Below, one piece after another: positions 8,216-15,470 of a DNA stretch of 28,829 nucleotides. Within the stretch, counting starts at the first letter, position 1. The number at the start of each line of letters is the position of its first letter. The notes under the pieces are model-generated. The model searched no databases, was not told where the DNA came from, and worked only from the letters and a program-made list of their open reading frames with translations. Both the position numbers and the translations under genes were made by a program. Location of the stretch: positions 1 through 28,829 of the forward strand of contig CAZXGJ010000051.1 of assembly GCA_964639955.1 (NCBI GenBank), read 5' to 3'. Origin of the DNA: IGN2 sp964639955 (lineage in GTDB: Bacteria; Bacteroidota; Ignavibacteria; Ignavibacteriales; Ignavibacteriaceae).

Positions 8216-8806
8216 ATGCCAGAATTCAAAAAAATTCTCTTTTCTTTAATGTTTGTTTTCTTTTTGTTATTAACTATCGGATCAGCTCCCCTTTCAAATC
8301 CTTCCGATGAGCCGGCATTTGTTAAGGAATTTATGGGTCAGATGGATTATGTTGAAGGGAAGCTTACTCAACTTGCCGAAGCAATGCCTGAGGATACCTA
8401 TGGCTGGAGACCAGGCGAAGGTGTCCGGTCGGTTGGAGAAGTATATCTTCACGTGGCGTTTGGTAATTATATTTGGGTAACAGGGATTGGAGGAAAGGTT
8501 CCCGAAGAAGTTGGATTTGTTCCAGACCCTTCGGCAATTGGCGACTGGGACACACAAACCACAAGCAAAGCCGAAATTATTGCAATTATGAAAAGGTCGT
8601 TCGATGTGATTAGGGAAACCGCAAAGAATTTTACACAGGACGAGCTCGATAACAAAGAGATTGAGTTCTTCGGTATGAAATTTTCCCTTAGGAATTTTCT
8701 TGTAACCGGTATTGCACACTGTCATGAACACCTCGGACAGGGAATTGCTTATGCAAGAATGAACGGAGTTGTTCCGCCCTGGAGTAAGCAGGATACGGAT
8801 GGATAA
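8216..8806 (+). CDS. Secreted DinB-family (DinB_2) protein
   Basis: A 196-residue protein with a hydrophobic N-terminal signal segment (about residues 7-23, ending SAP). The mature part is a four-helix bundle of the DinB/YfiT type: MDYVEGKLTQLAEAMPEDTY, WRPGEGVRSVGEVYLHV, and IAHCHEHLGQGIAYARMNGV. The metal triad is complete: His79 plus His168-x3-His172. Family members bind a divalent metal, and some are thiol-S-transferases using bacillithiol or mycothiol; substrates here are unknown. An export signal on a DinB-fold protein is common in Bacteroidota-type genomes. A strong GGAGG precedes the start by about 5 nt, and a terminator follows. Confidence 0.85.
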   Translation: MPEFKKILFSLMFVFFLLLTIGSAPLSNPSDEPAFVKEFMGQMDYVEGKLTQLAEAMPEDTYGWRPGEGVRSVGEVYLHVAFGNYIWVTGIGGKVPEEVGFVPDPSAIGDWDTQTTSKAEIIAIMKRSFDVIRETAKNFTQDELDNKEIEFFGMKFSLRNFLVTGIAHCHEHLGQGIAYARMNGVVPPWSKQDTDG

Positions 8807-8825
8807 TAAAATTAATTTTTTATAC

Positions 8826-8850
8826 GGGCTTGATAATATCAGGCCCTTTT
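8826..8850 (+). terminator. Rho-independent terminator
   Basis: Arms GGGCTTGAT and ATCAGGCCC (one G-U pair) enclose a 3-nt loop and are followed by TTTTATTTTT. It lies 20 bp after the DinB-like gene and also faces the convergent EamA gene. Confidence 0.85.
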
Positions 8851-8873
8851 ATTTTTAATCGGGCATAAAACCT

Positions 8874-9809
8874 TTACTTCAGATTTGCATTGCTTATCCT
8901 CGTAACAATCAGGATATTTGAAAAAAGAACAAAAGCTCCGATCCACTGAACCGGGCTGAGAATATTTCCCCGTAAAATATACTCGAGCACTATTGCCCCG
9001 AGGGGAAATGCGAGCTCACAAACAGCAGCAACGGAAGCCGGAATTCGCTTTAAGCCGTAATAATACAGAAAAATAGCCGAGCCGCCCGTAGTCAAAGCAA
9101 TCAGGAAGAAAATAAACAGCTGATTGGAAGAAATACTTGCAGCATATCCTATACTTCCTGAAAAAACAGAAACAGCAAGCATTATTACTGTTGAGATCAA
9201 AAACCTCAGGTAGGTAGCAACTTCAAAACTAACATTGAGCAATGCTCTTTTACTTAGCACGGTTGAAGAACCAAAGCTGACTGCGGCGAGCAGGGCAAAT
9301 AAAGCAGCAAAAAATGTTTTATCTGTTTGGTCAATGGAGGGGATGCTCAATCCGAAAGTCATTACATAAGCTCCGGCTAATGCAGCTCCTGCATAAACAA
9401 AAAATTTCAGGGGAAGTCTTTCCCCGAGAAATATTGCTGCCAGGGTAATAGCAAACACCGGCTGCAGCTTTTGAATTAAAATGACGATAGAAAGATTAAC
9501 ATAATTAACATAAAAAAGGGCTTTGGTAATTGCCATTGTTCCCAGGGCACCACCGAAAACTGCAACGAAAAAAAATGCAAGCCAATCTTTCAAAGCAAGT
9601 TCTTTCAGAGCGCGGAACTTCTTCAGCATAAAAGGGGTGATTAATACAGCCGCAATTAAACTTTCGGTAAATACAACAAGTGAAACCGGCAGCCCGAACA
9701 GAACCGGTCTTAAAACAATTCCATCGACAGCCCATAAAAATGCAGCCACGATTACAAATATCGCCGCAAGGTTATCTCCGTAGGATTTCTGCCCGGTTCC
9801 TTTTATCAT
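8874..9809 (-). CDS. EamA/DMT-superfamily membrane transporter (second copy type)
   Basis: A 311-residue, ten-helix protein with two EamA repeats. The first starts VAAFLWAVDGIVLRPVLFGL, the second at about residue 165 with FFAALFALLAAVSFGSSTVLSKRALL. Repeat ends carry the usual ILIQKLQPVFAITLAAIFLGE and AVCELAFPLGAIVLEYILRG. Drug/metabolite transporter family; substrate unknown. It differs clearly from the EamA protein at 1733-2611 and is not a recent duplicate. It is convergent with the DinB-like gene and divergent from the lipoprotein gene at 9950. Confidence 0.85.
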   Translation of the reverse strand: MIKGTGQKSYGDNLAAIFVIVAAFLWAVDGIVLRPVLFGLPVSLVVFTESLIAAVLITPFMLKKFRALKELALKDWLAFFFVAVFGGALGTMAITKALFYVNYVNLSIVILIQKLQPVFAITLAAIFLGERLPLKFFVYAGAALAGAYVMTFGLSIPSIDQTDKTFFAALFALLAAVSFGSSTVLSKRALLNVSFEVATYLRFLISTVIMLAVSVFSGSIGYAASISSNQLFIFFLIALTTGGSAIFLYYYGLKRIPASVAAVCELAFPLGAIVLEYILRGNILSPVQWIGAFVLFSNILIVTRISNANLK

Positions 9810-9949
9810 AAATAAATTATCTTTAATGCCATCACGTAAATTTATCTTTAATTACCGGTGATTAAAAAATTAATTATTGACTATTTCGGAATAATTAAAG
9901 AACTTACACTTCAAAACAGAGAAGACTAAAATAAAAAGGGAGGTTCAGC

Positions 9950-10393
9950 ATGAAAGGTAACAAATTAAATTCGCTGCTGCTTTTATATGCAGTTTTGATA
10001 AGCTTTCTGCTCACAGATTGTACATCGATTTCTGTTTTCAGTCCCGAAGCATATAAACAGGCTGTTGACCTGAAAATTGAGTCTTTGAATCTTATGTCTT
10101 TTGCAACAATGCCTTTTGAAGATTACTCCGAAGATATTGCTTACCTCAGGACCGAACTCAAAAAAGCCTATGAATTTGCAAAGGGCAGACCCAATAACGA
10201 GATTTCAACCAGTCAGTGGGAAATAATGATTGATGAAGAACGAAATTTACTTGGCGGTTTTCTGAAAAGATGGGAAGAAGAAGGAACACTTTCCGAAATG
10301 TTTGTTTCGGAAGCGCAGATGCTCGTTGCCGATGCATTCGATACTATCATAGGGCTTGAAAGCGGAAAAATTAATCCATCAGAAATAAAATAA
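9950..10393 (+). CDS. Predicted lipoprotein, hypothetical
   Basis: A 147-residue protein with a signal peptide ending in a lipobox-like LLTDC, with Cys24 as the lipidation site. Asp just before the Cys is atypical for signal peptidase II, so anchoring is likely but not certain. The mature part is acidic and helical (EDIAYLRTELKKAYEFAKGR, SQWEIMIDEERNLLGGFLKR) with no recognised domain. A good ribosome-binding site (GGGAGG) precedes the start. The next gene starts 12 bp after the stop with its own site, so the two form a small operon and may act together in the envelope. Confidence 0.65.
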   Translation: MKGNKLNSLLLLYAVLISFLLTDCTSISVFSPEAYKQAVDLKIESLNLMSFATMPFEDYSEDIAYLRTELKKAYEFAKGRPNNEISTSQWEIMIDEERNLLGGFLKRWEEEGTLSEMFVSEAQMLVADAFDTIIGLESGKINPSEIK

Positions 10394-10404
10394 AGGAGTT
10401 TACC

Positions 10405-10731
10405 ATGCCCGGCTTCAAAGAATTTTTAGATACACTTAAAGCCGATTTATTGAATTTTGCAACAGACAATCTTGCCGAATACAAAGATGAACTTTTAAAG
10501 GATGGAAATTCTTTCGTGAAGAAGACAAAAAAAGATCTCGAACGCTGGACTGCAGGTCTTGCTGCCGGTATGCTCAGCAAAAAGGATTTTGAATTTCTTT
10601 TAAAAGGAAAGAAAGATCTTGCCGAGATGGAAGCATTAAAACAACTGGGTCTCGCCAAAGCAAGAATTGCAAAACTAAGAGACGGCTTAATTGACATAGT
10701 TCTCGGAAGGGTGTTTAAAACTTTTTTGTAA
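10405..10731 (+). CDS. Small helical hypothetical protein
   Basis: A 108-residue, highly charged and largely alpha-helical protein without signal peptide. It reads like an extended helical bundle: DTLKADLLNFATDNLAEYKD, SFVKKTKKDLERWTAGLAAG, KDLAEMEALKQLGLAKARIA. I do not recognise a family. AAGGAG lies about 7 nt before the ATG, 12 bp after the lipoprotein gene. The opposite strand holds an open frame of equal length, but it lacks a ribosome-binding site and has an implausible Ser/Phe-rich composition, so this strand is chosen. Confidence 0.65.
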   Translation: MPGFKEFLDTLKADLLNFATDNLAEYKDELLKDGNSFVKKTKKDLERWTAGLAAGMLSKKDFEFLLKGKKDLAEMEALKQLGLAKARIAKLRDGLIDIVLGRVFKTFL

Positions 10732-10822
10732 TTACAACCGATTTGACTACCGTGTTCGTTAAAAGTTCAAGCTGGGCAATTTTTTATTAATCACCCCACG
10801 CATTTTTCTTTAATTGTACACC

Positions 10823-10902
10823 GCATCCTTAGCTCAGCCCGTTTCACTTTATGAAACGAGGTCTCGATTCGACTTTGTCGAATCGGATTGGTAGAGCATC
10901 TG
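10823..10902 (+). pseudogene. Broken tRNA-Lys copy with a 50-nt palindromic insert in the D-loop
   Basis: The 15 nt at 10823-10837 (GCATCCTTAGCTCAG) and the 15 nt at 10888-10902 (TTGGTAGAGCATCTG) together equal the first 30 nt of the intact tRNA-Lys at 10964. They are separated by 50 extra nt placed inside the D-loop. After 10902 the sequence no longer resembles a tRNA: anticodon arm, T arm and 3' acceptor strand are missing, so it cannot fold as a tRNA. The roughly 22 nt upstream of both copies are also similar, so the duplication included the leader. Confidence 0.8.
10838..10887. repeat. Double-hairpin palindromic element inserted in the tRNA copy
   Basis: Two adjacent hairpins fill the insert. 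The first is GTTTCA-CTTTA-TGAAAC with flanking CC(C)/GAGG pairing. The second is CGATTCGAC-TTT-GTCGAATCG, a perfect 9-bp stem, with flanking TC(T)/GA. The units share a plan (pyrimidine-rich edge, CG, A/T stem, CTTT loop), as if they were two diverged copies of one palindrome. There is no ORF, so this resembles a REP- or MITE-like small dispersed element. No other copy was noticed in this window. Confidence 0.7.
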
Positions 10903-10963
10903 GCCATAAAAGGTAAGCCCTTAAAGCCTTTCAACCCTTGCAACTTTTCCTTAATTTTACATC

Positions 10964-11036
10964 GCATCCTTAGCTCAGTTGGTAGAGCATCTGACTCTTA
11001 ATCAGCAGGTCACCGGTTCGAGCCCGGTAGGATGCA
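10964..11036 (+). tRNA. tRNA-Lys (anticodon CTT)
   Basis: The cloverleaf is complete in 73 nt. The acceptor stem is GCATCCT/AGGATGC with discriminator A; the D arm GCTC-AGTTGGTA-GAGC; the anticodon loop CTCTTAA (anticodon CTT) on a stem with one T-C mismatch at its base (27-43). The variable loop is AGGTC and the T arm ACCGG-TTCGAGC-CCGGT. CCA is not encoded. It decodes AAG. It lies just downstream of the broken copy described at 10823. Confidence 0.95.
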
Positions 11037-11160
11037 CTTTTTATACTCTCATTCGGTTTTGCCCTCCTGTCCGGGAATTTCTATACCGGTTAATTTCCCT
11101 TGCCAATCAGCAAATAAAATCTGATTTTTATCCCCAGCTTATTTCATAAAAGTTCATAAT

Positions 11161-11814
11161 ATGAAGATCATTTTATTAGCTATAGCATTAATGGTAATTG
11201 TATCCTGGGGATGTAATGACAGGTCTGCAAATGCACAATCAGAAATAAAAAAAGAAACAGGAGCAGAGAATCAAATGAACAAATTAGAAAAAGCCACTTT
11301 CGGTTCGGGTTGCTTCTGGTGTACGGAAGCAATATTTGAAGAATTAAAAGGTGTTCATTCAGTTGAATCGGGTTACGCTGGTGGAAATGTTATTAATCCC
11401 ACTTATGAAGAAGTCTGCACAGGCAAAACCGGTCATGCAGAAGTAACACAAATAACTTACGATCCCTCCGTTATAAGCTATGATGAATTGCTGGAAGTTT
11501 TTTGGAAGACTCACGATCCCACAACTCTGAACAGGCAGGGAAATGATGTCGGTCCCCAATATCGTTCTGTTATTTTTTATCATAACGATGAACAGAAACA
11601 GATTGCCGAAAAATATAAAGCAGAACTGGATAAATCGGGTGCGTGGGAGAATCCAATTGTTACAGAGATTTCGCCATTAACAAACTACTTCCCCGCGGAA
11701 AATTATCATCAGGATTACTATAACAACAATCCAAACCAGGGTTACTGTGCTTTTGTAATTGCTCCAAAACTTGAGAAGTTTAAAAAAGTATTTAAAGATA
11801 AGCTGAAGAAATAA
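11161..11814 (+). CDS. msrA: Peptide-methionine (S)-S-oxide reductase with export signal
   Basis: A 217-residue MsrA. The catalytic motif is GSGCFWCTEAIFEELKGV (Cys51 nucleophile, Cys54), with the typical ESGYAGG, GKTGHAEVTQITYDP, FWKTHDPTTLNRQGND and a C-terminal resolving Cys196 in NQGYCAFVI. It reduces methionine S-sulfoxide in proteins. The first 18 residues form a hydrophobic leader ending SWGC, which suggests export as a lipoprotein, although Ser at -3 is outside the lipobox consensus. A second Met at residue 39, right before the catalytic domain, would give a cytosolic form. It overlaps nothing and is convergent with the gene at 11827. Confidence 0.93.
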   Translation: MKIILLAIALMVIVSWGCNDRSANAQSEIKKETGAENQMNKLEKATFGSGCFWCTEAIFEELKGVHSVESGYAGGNVINPTYEEVCTGKTGHAEVTQITYDPSVISYDELLEVFWKTHDPTTLNRQGNDVGPQYRSVIFYHNDEQKQIAEKYKAELDKSGAWENPIVTEISPLTNYFPAENYHQDYYNNNPNQGYCAFVIAPKLEKFKKVFKDKLKK

Positions 11815-11826
11815 AAGCTGTGTTAA

Positions 11827-12207
11827 CTATCCACCCATACCAAGATACATTCCGCCGAAGTATGGAATTAACCAGATCAGCCATACAACAATGCTGAACT
11901 TGTGAAAGCTCAACCGCAGCTTTTCATTATTCTTCATAACAACTCTTGTTGCCCAACTAGCATGGATTAACATCAGCCAGAGAGCAATCTGACCGGTTAA
12001 TGTGTGCGGTTCAGTAATGTCAAACGGTCCTTTTGCTAAAAGATGCATAGCATAGGTGCCGGAAACATCAAATGTAAATCCTATCCAGAAGGCAACAACG
12101 TGCCAGGGTTTCAGATATCTTGCTACCCTCTCTGACCAAACACCAAGTGAATAAAATATTAATGCCAGAGTAATTAATACTGTGGAGATGATTACAAGGG
12201 TAGACAT
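11827..12207 (-). CDS. TIGR03987/HsmA-like four-helix membrane protein
   Basis: A 126-residue protein with four membrane segments and conserved-looking histidines inside or next to them: LKPWHVVAFWIGFTFDVSGT, GTYAMHLLAKG, PHTLTGQIALWLMLIHASWA and RLSFHKFSIVVWLIWLIPYF. This pattern of paired helices with intramembrane His matches my recollection of the TIGR03987/HsmA group, which looks like a small heme-binding membrane protein; heme binding is inference. It is only 12 bp from the convergent msrA stop, and a terminator of the upstream gene separates it from 12284-12757, so it probably has its own promoter. Confidence 0.6.
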   Translation of the reverse strand: MSTLVIISTVLITLALIFYSLGVWSERVARYLKPWHVVAFWIGFTFDVSGTYAMHLLAKGPFDITEPHTLTGQIALWLMLIHASWATRVVMKNNEKLRLSFHKFSIVVWLIWLIPYFGGMYLGMGG

Positions 12208-12237
12208 AATTTAAAGATAAGAGTGGTCACTAAAATC

Positions 12238-12266
12238 AAAACCCCCGCCTGATTGCAGGGGTTTTT
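12238..12266 (-). terminator. Terminator of the Spy/CpxP-like gene
   Basis: Arms AAAACCCC (12238-12245) and GGGGTTTT (12258-12265) pair perfectly around a 12-nt loop. Read on the minus strand the second arm ends in a T run. It lies 18 bp past the stop of the minus-strand gene at 12284. Confidence 0.75.
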
Positions 12267-12283
12267 AATTTTGTCCCGGGATT

Positions 12284-12757
12284 TTATTCTTCGTCCCGAA
12301 CTAAAGGAGTAGCAGACATTCTGACTAAGTCCAGAACGGCAGAAACGCGGTTGTCAAGCTGGAAAAATTTTCCAACAAGCGGAGCTGGAAGAACTTCAAA
12401 CATTTTATTCAGGTATTCTTTTCTTACATCCATTAAAACCTGTTGCGACTTGATAGCTTTGTATATAAGATCCTTCGCAGTTGCATCATCCATTGCATAA
12501 TAGTTCATCATGAATTCTTCAGTGATGCTTACCCTCTCTTCAAATATCGGACCCCGGGCAGCCATATACTCATCAAATAATGGCCAGAATAATTTTGCCT
12601 CATCTTCAGTTAGTTTCAGATTTTCTTTTACTATTTCTTTGAATGTCCCGCCAACATCTTTTTTCAACCCTTCAATGTATGTTGAATCAAAACTTTCTAT
12701 CTGAGCAAAGCTAACAGATGAGATTAAAAGTGTAAAAAGAATTAGTAATTTTTTCAT
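12284..12757 (-). CDS. Secreted Spy/CpxP-like helical protein
   Basis: A 157-residue protein with a clear signal peptide (MKKLLILFTLLISSVSFA, cleavage before QIES). The mature part is all-helical. It begins a repeat-like LKLTEDEAKLFWPLFDEYMA segment that recalls the LTxxQ-type helical hairpin of Spy, CpxP and zinc-resistance proteins, and continues with VLMDVRKEYLNKMFEVLPAP. Periplasmic chaperone or metal-stress sensing is the family theme; here it is only a guess. No two-component partner is adjacent. It has its own terminator, so it is a single-gene unit. Confidence 0.6.
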   Translation of the reverse strand: MKKLLILFTLLISSVSFAQIESFDSTYIEGLKKDVGGTFKEIVKENLKLTEDEAKLFWPLFDEYMAARGPIFEERVSITEEFMMNYYAMDDATAKDLIYKAIKSQQVLMDVRKEYLNKMFEVLPAPLVGKFFQLDNRVSAVLDLVRMSATPLVRDEE

Positions 12758-12853
12758 AGTGCCCTCTCATTATTAATTTTTTGTAAGTTATTGCTTTTTA
12801 TAGAGATTTGTATTAGCTAAAATATTGAATGAGCAGCTATTAACAAAGGTAAG

Positions 12854-13081
12854 TTATAAGCTGAAAGCAATTCCCGCTGTTAAATCATAGTGAAGCAGAT
12901 ATGTGTCTCCGGGGATGAAAGGGCCGCTATATCCGTTTCGGTAGAATACTGATGCACTGGAAAAGTAAATTGGGACAGAAAACCGCCATTTCAAGCTTGC
13001 AGCAAGATTTTCAGTGCAATAATATTTAATGCCACTTCTCTCAGTAGAAGAGAATTCAACCAACCTGATTTTAATTGCACA
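12854..13081 (-). pseudogene. Fragment resembling the C-terminus of an outer-membrane beta-barrel
   Basis: The open frame after a TGA at 13082-13084 encodes about 75 residues with no ATG; the only initiator candidate is a TTG at 13063. The product alternates polar and aromatic residues (LAASLKWRFSVPIYFSSASV, then LLHYDLTAGIAFSL) and ends with a strand of the kind that closes outer-membrane beta-barrels. No signal peptide or upstream barrel strands exist in frame. I read it as the remnant of a deleted or decayed outer-membrane protein gene rather than a working small gene. Confidence 0.4.
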
Positions 13082-13198
13082 TCACGGATTAACCGGATTA
13101 GAACATATGCTGCTCGGCAGCATTAATGAAAAATTTATACGAATGTCTTAATATCCTGTATTCACGGAGAAATCTTTTTGTAAAAATCTGATTTAAGT

Positions 13199-13636
13199 TT
13201 AATCGACAGATATTTCTATTGTCATTTCCTTTTCATTAAAAAGAAATTTGGATTTCTCCCAGCTTGGGGGACCAAACCACGAACTTGCATTGTTTGAATA
13301 ACCGTAATCTTCTGATGGAATTCCCAGAATATCAGTATCGAGTTTCCCATTTTCGTTTTCATCGTGAAATACCCTTATTGCATATTCTGCGTATGTTAAA
13401 GAATCGATATCTACAATTAGCCGGCTGCCGGTTACTGGAAGTACTTTTCCAATGAAAACAGAGTCTTCGCTTTCGTAAACTGCTTCAGAGTTATCAAGGG
13501 CAAAGCGGCAGGTGCCCTTTTCATTTGAGAACCCGGTTATAATTATCTTCAGCTTACCATAATTTATTTCCTGCTGGGCAGAAATCAACTGTGCTAACAG
13601 CAACAGAATCTGAAAAACCATATTTAACTTTTTCAT
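13199..13636 (-). CDS. DUF2141 domain secreted protein
   Basis: A 145-residue protein with a signal peptide (residues 1-20, ending ISAQQ). The mature beta-rich domain has the DUF2141 hallmarks: GKLKIIITGFSNEKGTCRFA, YAIRVFHDENENGKLDTDIL, GIPSEDYGYSNNA and GPPSWEKSKF. The acidic DENENGKLD loop looks like a calcium-type site. Its function is unknown, but in Bacteroidota such genes often sit with carotenoid genes. Here the start overlaps the crtU-like stop by 4 bp (ATGA), so it is the last member of the carotenoid set. Confidence 0.88.
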   Translation of the reverse strand: MKKLNMVFQILLLLAQLISAQQEINYGKLKIIITGFSNEKGTCRFALDNSEAVYESEDSVFIGKVLPVTGSRLIVDIDSLTYAEYAIRVFHDENENGKLDTDILGIPSEDYGYSNNASSWFGPPSWEKSKFLFNEKEMTIEISVD

Positions 13637-15147
13637 GAGAGTAACCCATGTAAGGGCACCGAATGAACAGGCTCCTCTGTTAAGCCTTCTTTTTTCATAA
13701 TTGAATTAACAGCATAAAGTGCTGATGTAGTTGCGGCTTCCATCAGCATAGCAGGATTTTCAAGCTTAACCCAATCACCTGCAAGAAATAAATTTTCAAC
13801 TTCAGTTTTTACTGTTGGACGAGTTTTGTATAGATTTGTATGAAATGCCGTGAAGTCATCCTTCACCTGCAAGTATTCGTATTTTACTTTGTATCCTTTT
13901 ATCTCGGAAAAATATTCTTCAAACTCTTTGAGGAATTGGTTTCTTGCTTCTGCTTCAGGAAAATCATCGGGGACAGCATACGAATGAAGCTCAAAAATTC
14001 CGCCGCTGTTTTTCTTTACCCATTCTTCACTTGTCTTTTCCATCCGGTGATAGATTGTAACCGAGTCAAGTATTTTCAGTGCATCTGTAAAAATGAAGAA
14101 AGGCACTCCTTGTCTGATGTCTTTATCAATCCAGATTCTTAAAACAGAGTATCTTTGTGATTGTTTCAGGTTTGTCATTTGATTGTAGAAATCAGGATGC
14201 TCATTTTTAAAATAATCAGAACTTTGGATTATATTTTTCGTTCCTTTTACATCCGAAGCGATAATTGCATAATCAAACCGTTCATTATTAATTATAAATT
14301 GATCACCATCCTTTTTGAAGGAGGTAATTTTCTCATCAAGTGAAATTTTTGATTTGTATTTGCTCAAATAATTTTTTGCTGGTTTCCAGAGAGTATCCTC
14401 AAAATCATCATTGAGAACATCATACAACAAACCAAGATCGTTACTGAGAAAATATGAATGAAAACTTTTTATCAGCTCTGCCATCGAGATGTACTGCGGC
14501 TCAGCAAAAAATGCTCGTGAGAATGTGGTGAACATTAATTGCATTTCAGGTGGGAGCTTGACATCATCAGCAAAATCTTTGAAGGAAACAGCATCAAACT
14601 TTGCAAATGTTTTCTCCCGCTCGTAGCTTAAAAGCGAAGTCATCTTTCTGAACCCGGGATTCAACATCGCATCTTTGTAAGAATATATTCCCGTTTTTGC
14701 CATACTAAGTATATTTAAAACCGGCACCGTACTGATATCCTTAAAACCAAAATTACCGTATTTCTTCGTGAGTATTAAATAGTCATCAATTGGAATGAGG
14801 TATTTGTACGAATCAATTTTCTTTAGCAGATTTCGGAGATTGTAATACTGTTTGAAGAAAGCGTGAAAGCCGTGTTCAACTTGTGTGGAATAACCATCGT
14901 CAAACTTTACTGGCCAGGAACCAACTTTTCCGCCGAGATATTTTTCTTTTTCAAATATCTTTACTGAGAATCCTCTTTCAGCAAGGAAGATAGCGGCCGA
15001 AACTCCAGCCAATCCTCCGCCGATAATTCCAACACTTTTTTCTTTTAAAAGCTTTTCGGGCAGAGACGAATCAATTTTGTTTAGCTGGATTTTGTATCCG
15101 CCAAGTTTCTTCTCGATTCGTTTTGCGATTATTGATTTTATGAACAT
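13633..15147 (-). CDS. crtU: CrtU-type carotenoid desaturase/aryl-ring-forming flavoprotein
   Basis: A 504-residue FAD amine-oxidase-fold enzyme. The dinucleotide motif is Gly43-x-Gly45-x2-Gly48 (VGIIGGGLAGVSAAIFLAER), followed by EKYLGGKVGSW and the diagnostic EHGFHAFFKQYYNLRNLL at residues 91-108. FSRAFFAEPQYISMAELI and FLAGDWVKLENPAMLMEAAT complete it. The HGFHAFFKQYYNLR and FSRAFF blocks match, from memory, isorenieratene synthase/CrtU rather than phytoene desaturase CrtI. CrtU desaturates beta-carotene and shifts a methyl group to give aromatic end rings. A beta-cyclase gene is in the same set, consistent with that substrate. It is separated from the other carotenoid genes by the restriction-modification block. 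Confidence 0.75.
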   Translation of the reverse strand: MFIKSIIAKRIEKKLGGYKIQLNKIDSSLPEKLLKEKSVGIIGGGLAGVSAAIFLAERGFSVKIFEKEKYLGGKVGSWPVKFDDGYSTQVEHGFHAFFKQYYNLRNLLKKIDSYKYLIPIDDYLILTKKYGNFGFKDISTVPVLNILSMAKTGIYSYKDAMLNPGFRKMTSLLSYEREKTFAKFDAVSFKDFADDVKLPPEMQLMFTTFSRAFFAEPQYISMAELIKSFHSYFLSNDLGLLYDVLNDDFEDTLWKPAKNYLSKYKSKISLDEKITSFKKDGDQFIINNERFDYAIIASDVKGTKNIIQSSDYFKNEHPDFYNQMTNLKQSQRYSVLRIWIDKDIRQGVPFFIFTDALKILDSVTIYHRMEKTSEEWVKKNSGGIFELHSYAVPDDFPEAEARNQFLKEFEEYFSEIKGYKVKYEYLQVKDDFTAFHTNLYKTRPTVKTEVENLFLAGDWVKLENPAMLMEAATTSALYAVNSIMKKEGLTEEPVHSVPLHGLLS

Positions 15148-15234
15148 AAAACAGATTTTTCTTTAGTAAGAAATAAAATTTGGATTCAAAAATAAGAAAT
15201 GATAAAGAATGACTTGATACGAATTAAAATAGAA

Positions 15235-15264
15235 AAGAGGTTGTGTATTTAAACACAGCCTCTT
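15235..15264 (-). terminator. Terminator closing the type III RM block
   Basis: Arms AAGAGGTTGTGT (15235-15246) and ACACAGCCTCTT (15253-15264) pair over 12 bp with one G-U. On the minus strand the hairpin is followed by TTTTCTATTTT. It lies just past the stop of the small gene at 15269 and separates the block from crtU. Confidence 0.85.
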
Positions 15265-15268
15265 ATAA

Positions 15269-15469
15269 CTATGAAGTCAAAACAATTTGAGAAGCAGCAG
15301 TTTGTGAACTCTTTTCTCTGCGCTTAAAATCCCTACGAAGATTCTTCATCTTTTCGTTTATTTCATCGTAGATTTTAAAGCTATCCTCTGGAGTAAACAT
15401 AGGTTTACTTTCTTCAACACTATGAGATTTAAGAATTTTTTTGGTTTTTTTGTCATCTTTAAATGACAT
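15269..15469 (-). CDS. Small charged protein, last gene of the RM block
   Basis: A 66-residue protein starting MSFKDDKKTKKILKS. It is rich in Lys, Arg, Glu and Asp, with a likely amphipathic helix (SFKIYDEINEKMKNLRRDFK) and no membrane segment. An in-frame upstream codon at 15502 would add 11 residues, but AAAGGAG lies 6 nt before the ATG at 15469, and that start is used. The ribosome-binding site is inside the last codons of the upstream gene, and only 1 nt separates the stop from the ATG, so translation is tightly coupled to the putative peptidase. I do not recognise a family. An inhibitor, substrate or adaptor of the upstream protein is possible but unproven. Confidence 0.7.
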   Translation of the reverse strand: MSFKDDKKTKKILKSHSVEESKPMFTPEDSFKIYDEINEKMKNLRRDFKRREKSSQTAASQIVLTS

Positions 15470-15470
15470 T

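Noticed and set aside
8294..8731. Minus-strand open frame of 145 codons opposite the DinB-like gene
   Set aside because: The + strand encodes a complete DinB fold with all three metal histidines; the antisense product resembles nothing.
10371..10697. Minus-strand open frame of 108 codons opposite the small helical protein
   Set aside because: The + strand gene has a good ribosome-binding site and normal composition; the minus product is unusually rich in Ser, Phe and Ala and overlaps the end of the lipoprotein gene.
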